From assembly GCA_963205115.1 (NCBI GenBank), contig CAUJHV010000064.1, positions 124,001-188,000 on the forward strand: a stretch of 64,000 nucleotides of DNA, in the 5' to 3' direction. The number at the start of each line of letters is the position of its first letter. Positions within the stretch are counted from its first letter, which is position 1. This stretch comes from Pseudomonadota bacterium (GTDB lineage Bacteria; Pseudomonadota; Gammaproteobacteria; Burkholderiales; Burkholderiaceae_C). The notes under the pieces were generated by a model. That model worked only from the letters and a program-made list of their open reading frames with translations, was not told the origin of the DNA and searched no databases. The position numbers were made by a program, and so were the translations under genes. This document shows positions 62,048-64,000 of this stretch, piece after piece.

Positions 62048-63763
62048 TCAAGGGGTGTCAAGTTCGTGCGCGAAGTGCGCGATGACACCGTCGACCACGT
62101 TCGGCGCGGCCTGGCCCAGGCCGCAGATCGACGCGTCGCGCATCACCTGCGAGAGCTCGCGCAGCAGTGACAAGTCCCAGCGCGGCTGCGCGATCAGCGC
62201 GCTGGCCTTGGCCGTGCCCACGCGGCAGGGCGTGCACTGGCCGCAGGACTCGTCCTCGAAGAAGGCCATGACGTTGCGCGCGGCGTCCACCGCGCGGTCG
62301 ACCTGCGACAGCACGATCACCGCGGCGGATCCGATGAAGCAGCCGTGCGGCTGCAGGGTGTCGAAATCCAGCGGAATGTCGGCCATCGACGCCGGAAGGA
62401 TGCCCCCCGAGGCACCGCCCGGCAGGTAGGCATACAGCACATGGCCGTCGGCCATGCCACCACAGTATTCGTCGACCAGCTCGCGCAGCGTGATGCCCGC
62501 CGGCGCCAGCTTGACACCCGGCTCGCGCACGCGCCCGCTGACCGAGAAGCTGCGCAGCCCTTTGCGGCCGTGCCGGCCGTGCGAGGCGAACCAGTCCGCG
62601 CCGCGTTCGATGATCTCGCGCACCGCATACAGCGTCTCGAAGTTGTGCTCCAGCGTCGGGCGGCCGAACAGGCCCACCTCGGCCACGTAGGGCGGACGCA
62701 GCCGCGGCATGCCACGCTTGCCTTCGATCGATTCGATCATCGCGGACTCTTCGCCGCAGATGTAGGCCCCGGCGCCGCGGCGCAGTTCCACGGCCGGCAG
62801 GCCCGGCGCGGGCGGCTCGGCGGCCAGTGCGTCCAGCGCCCGCTGCAGCAGCGCACGGCAGCCGTGGTATTCGTCCCGCAGGTAGATGTAGATCTTCTCG
62901 ACACCCACCGCCCAGGCCGCAATGAACATGCCCTCGAGGAAGCGGTGCGGATCGCGTTCCAGGTACCAGCGGTCCTTGAAGGTGCCGGGCTCGCCTTCGT
63001 CGATATTCACGGCCATCAGCCGCGGTGCGGCCTGGCTGCGCACGATGCGCCACTTGCGCCCGGCCGGAAAGCCTGCGCCGCCCAGGCCGCGCAAGCCTGC
63101 GTGTTCCAGCGTGGTGATCAGGTCGTCGGCCTGCCGCTGGCCCGCCACGCAGGCCTGCAGCAGGGCATACCCGCCGTCGGCGAGGTACGCGGCCAGCGGG
63201 ATGGCGGCCGGCTGCGGCTGCGTCTTTGCACCGGCGGCCACCTGGGCCTGCACGGCCTGCGGCGTCGCGTGCGGCACTGCGTGCTGGTGCACCACCGCCA
63301 CCGGCGCCTGTTCGCATCGGCCCACGCAGGGCGCGGGAATCACGCGCACCTCTCGGCCCAGGAGGTCGGGCAGGCGCTGCAGCAGATCGCGCGCGCCGGC
63401 CATCTCGCAGGACAGCCCGCTGCACACGCGCACGGTCAGCGCTGCGGGCTCGGGCAGCCGACCGTCCGGGCCTTCCTTCACGACCTCGAAGTGGTGATAG
63501 AAGCTCGCGACCTCGTAGACCTCGGCCTGCGAGAGCTTCATGAGTTCGGCCAGCGCGGCCAGATGCGGCGCGGGCAGTTGCAGCTTCGCATCCTGGATGC
63601 GGTGCAGGTACTCGATCAGGCGATCGCGCCGCAACGCGGTTTCACCGACGAGCAGGCGAACCTCGTCCAGGATCTCCGGCGAGGCCCGGCGTCCGCGCGG
63701 CGCCTGGCGCTTGCGGGCTTGCCCGCTGTCGGGGCGCTGGTGGATGGGAATGACGGTGGACAT
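62048..63763 (-). CDS. Formate dehydrogenase fused gamma-beta subunit (FdsG-FdsB)
   Basis: The 571-residue protein joins a NuoE/FdsG-like thioredoxin-fold domain (residues ~30-160, with [2Fe-2S] cysteines in VCSGLSCEMAG and APCVGRCEQAP) to a NuoF/FdsB domain. The second half has the FMN/NAD region RGLGGAGFPAGRKW, YICGEESAMIESIEGKRG and the [4Fe-4S] ESCGQCTPCRVG. These units are separate genes in Cupriavidus-type fds operons. It passes electrons from the alpha subunit to NAD+. It is the first gene of the operon. No FdsC/FdsD genes are seen in the window. Confidence 0.9.
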   Translation of the reverse strand: MSTVIPIHQRPDSGQARKRQAPRGRRASPEILDEVRLLVGETALRRDRLIEYLHRIQDAKLQLPAPHLAALAELMKLSQAEVYEVASFYHHFEVVKEGPDGRLPEPAALTVRVCSGLSCEMAGARDLLQRLPDLLGREVRVIPAPCVGRCEQAPVAVVHQHAVPHATPQAVQAQVAAGAKTQPQPAAIPLAAYLADGGYALLQACVAGQRQADDLITTLEHAGLRGLGGAGFPAGRKWRIVRSQAAPRLMAVNIDEGEPGTFKDRWYLERDPHRFLEGMFIAAWAVGVEKIYIYLRDEYHGCRALLQRALDALAAEPPAPGLPAVELRRGAGAYICGEESAMIESIEGKRGMPRLRPPYVAEVGLFGRPTLEHNFETLYAVREIIERGADWFASHGRHGRKGLRSFSVSGRVREPGVKLAPAGITLRELVDEYCGGMADGHVLYAYLPGGASGGILPASMADIPLDFDTLQPHGCFIGSAAVIVLSQVDRAVDAARNVMAFFEDESCGQCTPCRVGTAKASALIAQPRWDLSLLRELSQVMRDASICGLGQAAPNVVDGVIAHFAHELDTP

Positions 63764-63871
63764 GGCGACGGCGTGTGGTCGCCTAGGTTAACGCAGCCGT
63801 CCGCCGCGGATTCGGCCGCCATGCCTGGATCCCGCCCGCCGCGAACGCGCGCCGCGCCGCGCGGTTGCCGC

Positions 63872-64000
63872 TCAGGTCGTCTTGCTGACCGTGATGGTCG
63901 GGAACTTGGACGAATAGTCCTTCGCACGGGCGGCGATCTTGATCGCCACCGTGCGCGCCACGGCCATGTAGAGCTTGGCGATCTCGCCGTCCGGCTGTGC
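63872..64000 (-). CDS. Mrp/ApbC-type Fe-S carrier ATPase, C-terminal fragment
   Basis: The 42 codons visible before the stop (reading from the window edge) give ARTVAIKIAARAKDYSSKF and end near PTITVSKTT, which resembles the C-terminus of Mrp/ApbC iron-sulfur carriers. The N-terminus lies beyond the window. The assignment rests on a short stretch. If right, it would help build the Fe-S clusters that the neighbouring formate dehydrogenase needs. Confidence 0.5.
   Translation of the reverse strand, partial: AQPDGEIAKLYMAVARTVAIKIAARAKDYSSKFPTITVSKTT

Noticed and set aside
59020-62085. A 1021-codon open frame antisense to fdsA
   Set aside because: It spans the reverse of a fully motif-bearing formate dehydrogenase and begins inside the regulator gene. 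No family pattern is visible.

Overview
This is a GC-rich, densely packed chromosomal window from a Gram-negative bacterium, most likely a betaproteobacterium of the order Burkholderiales. The reasons are the gene families and their order: a DUF2782 protein, an APH-type homoserine kinase and a BPSS1780-type membrane protein next to polA; a Bug-family solute-binding protein; a livFGMH branched-chain amino-acid transport set; an ftsK-lolA-rarA operon beside trxB; and an fds-type NAD-dependent formate dehydrogenase. I see no phage, insertion sequence, CRISPR array or rRNA. There is one tRNA. No gene-free stretch exceeds 300 bases; the largest (42147-42418) holds two terminators. Nearly every gene has long antisense open frames caused by high GC; these are left out.

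Layout. 1-4.9 kb: end of a DMT transporter, a sulfurtransferase, a universal stress protein, a ZIP metal transporter, then a pair made of a haem-oxygenase-fold protein and an RpfF-like (DSF synthase) crotonase. Facing the pair is a membrane hybrid histidine kinase (4.9-6.7 kb), so this looks like a DSF-type cell-cell signalling locus. 6.7-16.5 kb: polA, DUF2782, thrB, BPSS1780-type protein, uvrD and a PAS-GGDEF-EAL protein. 16.7-25.4 kb: guaC, an S41 lipoprotein protease, valS, a 2-hydroxyacid dehydrogenase homologue that has lost its catalytic residues, galU, tusA-like and cysM. 25.5-29.7 kb: tRNA-Leu(CAA), rhomboid, an SDR protein, a ferredoxin reductase, a Bug protein and a DciA-like protein. 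29.8-35.2 kb: livHMGF, ald and its divergent Lrp-type regulator, followed by a 77-bp tandem palindromic repeat. 35.3-42.2 kb: ftsK-lolA-rarA, a Crp/Fnr regulator, trxB and rpmB-rpmG with a classic terminator. 42.4-49.4 kb: fatty-acid desaturase, purN-rsmB, a TrpRS with an apparent Fe-S cysteine set, a LEA-type lipoprotein, a DUF3717-DUF1289 protein and a MATE exporter.

49.5-52.2 kb is a Cpx-like envelope-stress module (Spy/CpxP-like protein, OmpR-type regulator, sensor kinase) with a CpxR-like box upstream. 53.4-58 kb is the most unusual part. Two paralogous inner-membrane-anchored proteins with BON-like and OmpA domains are followed by an 860-residue membrane-anchored protein. That protein is built from about 25 repeats of 27-28 residues and ends in a helix-hairpin-helix domain; the set closes with a strong terminator. 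58-63.8 kb is a formate dehydrogenase operon: a fused gamma-beta subunit, the alpha subunit, and a ModE/LysR-like regulator with a molybdate-binding-protein-like domain. The window ends inside an Mrp/ApbC-type gene.

Functions were assigned by reading motifs and overall resemblance only. No database search was run.
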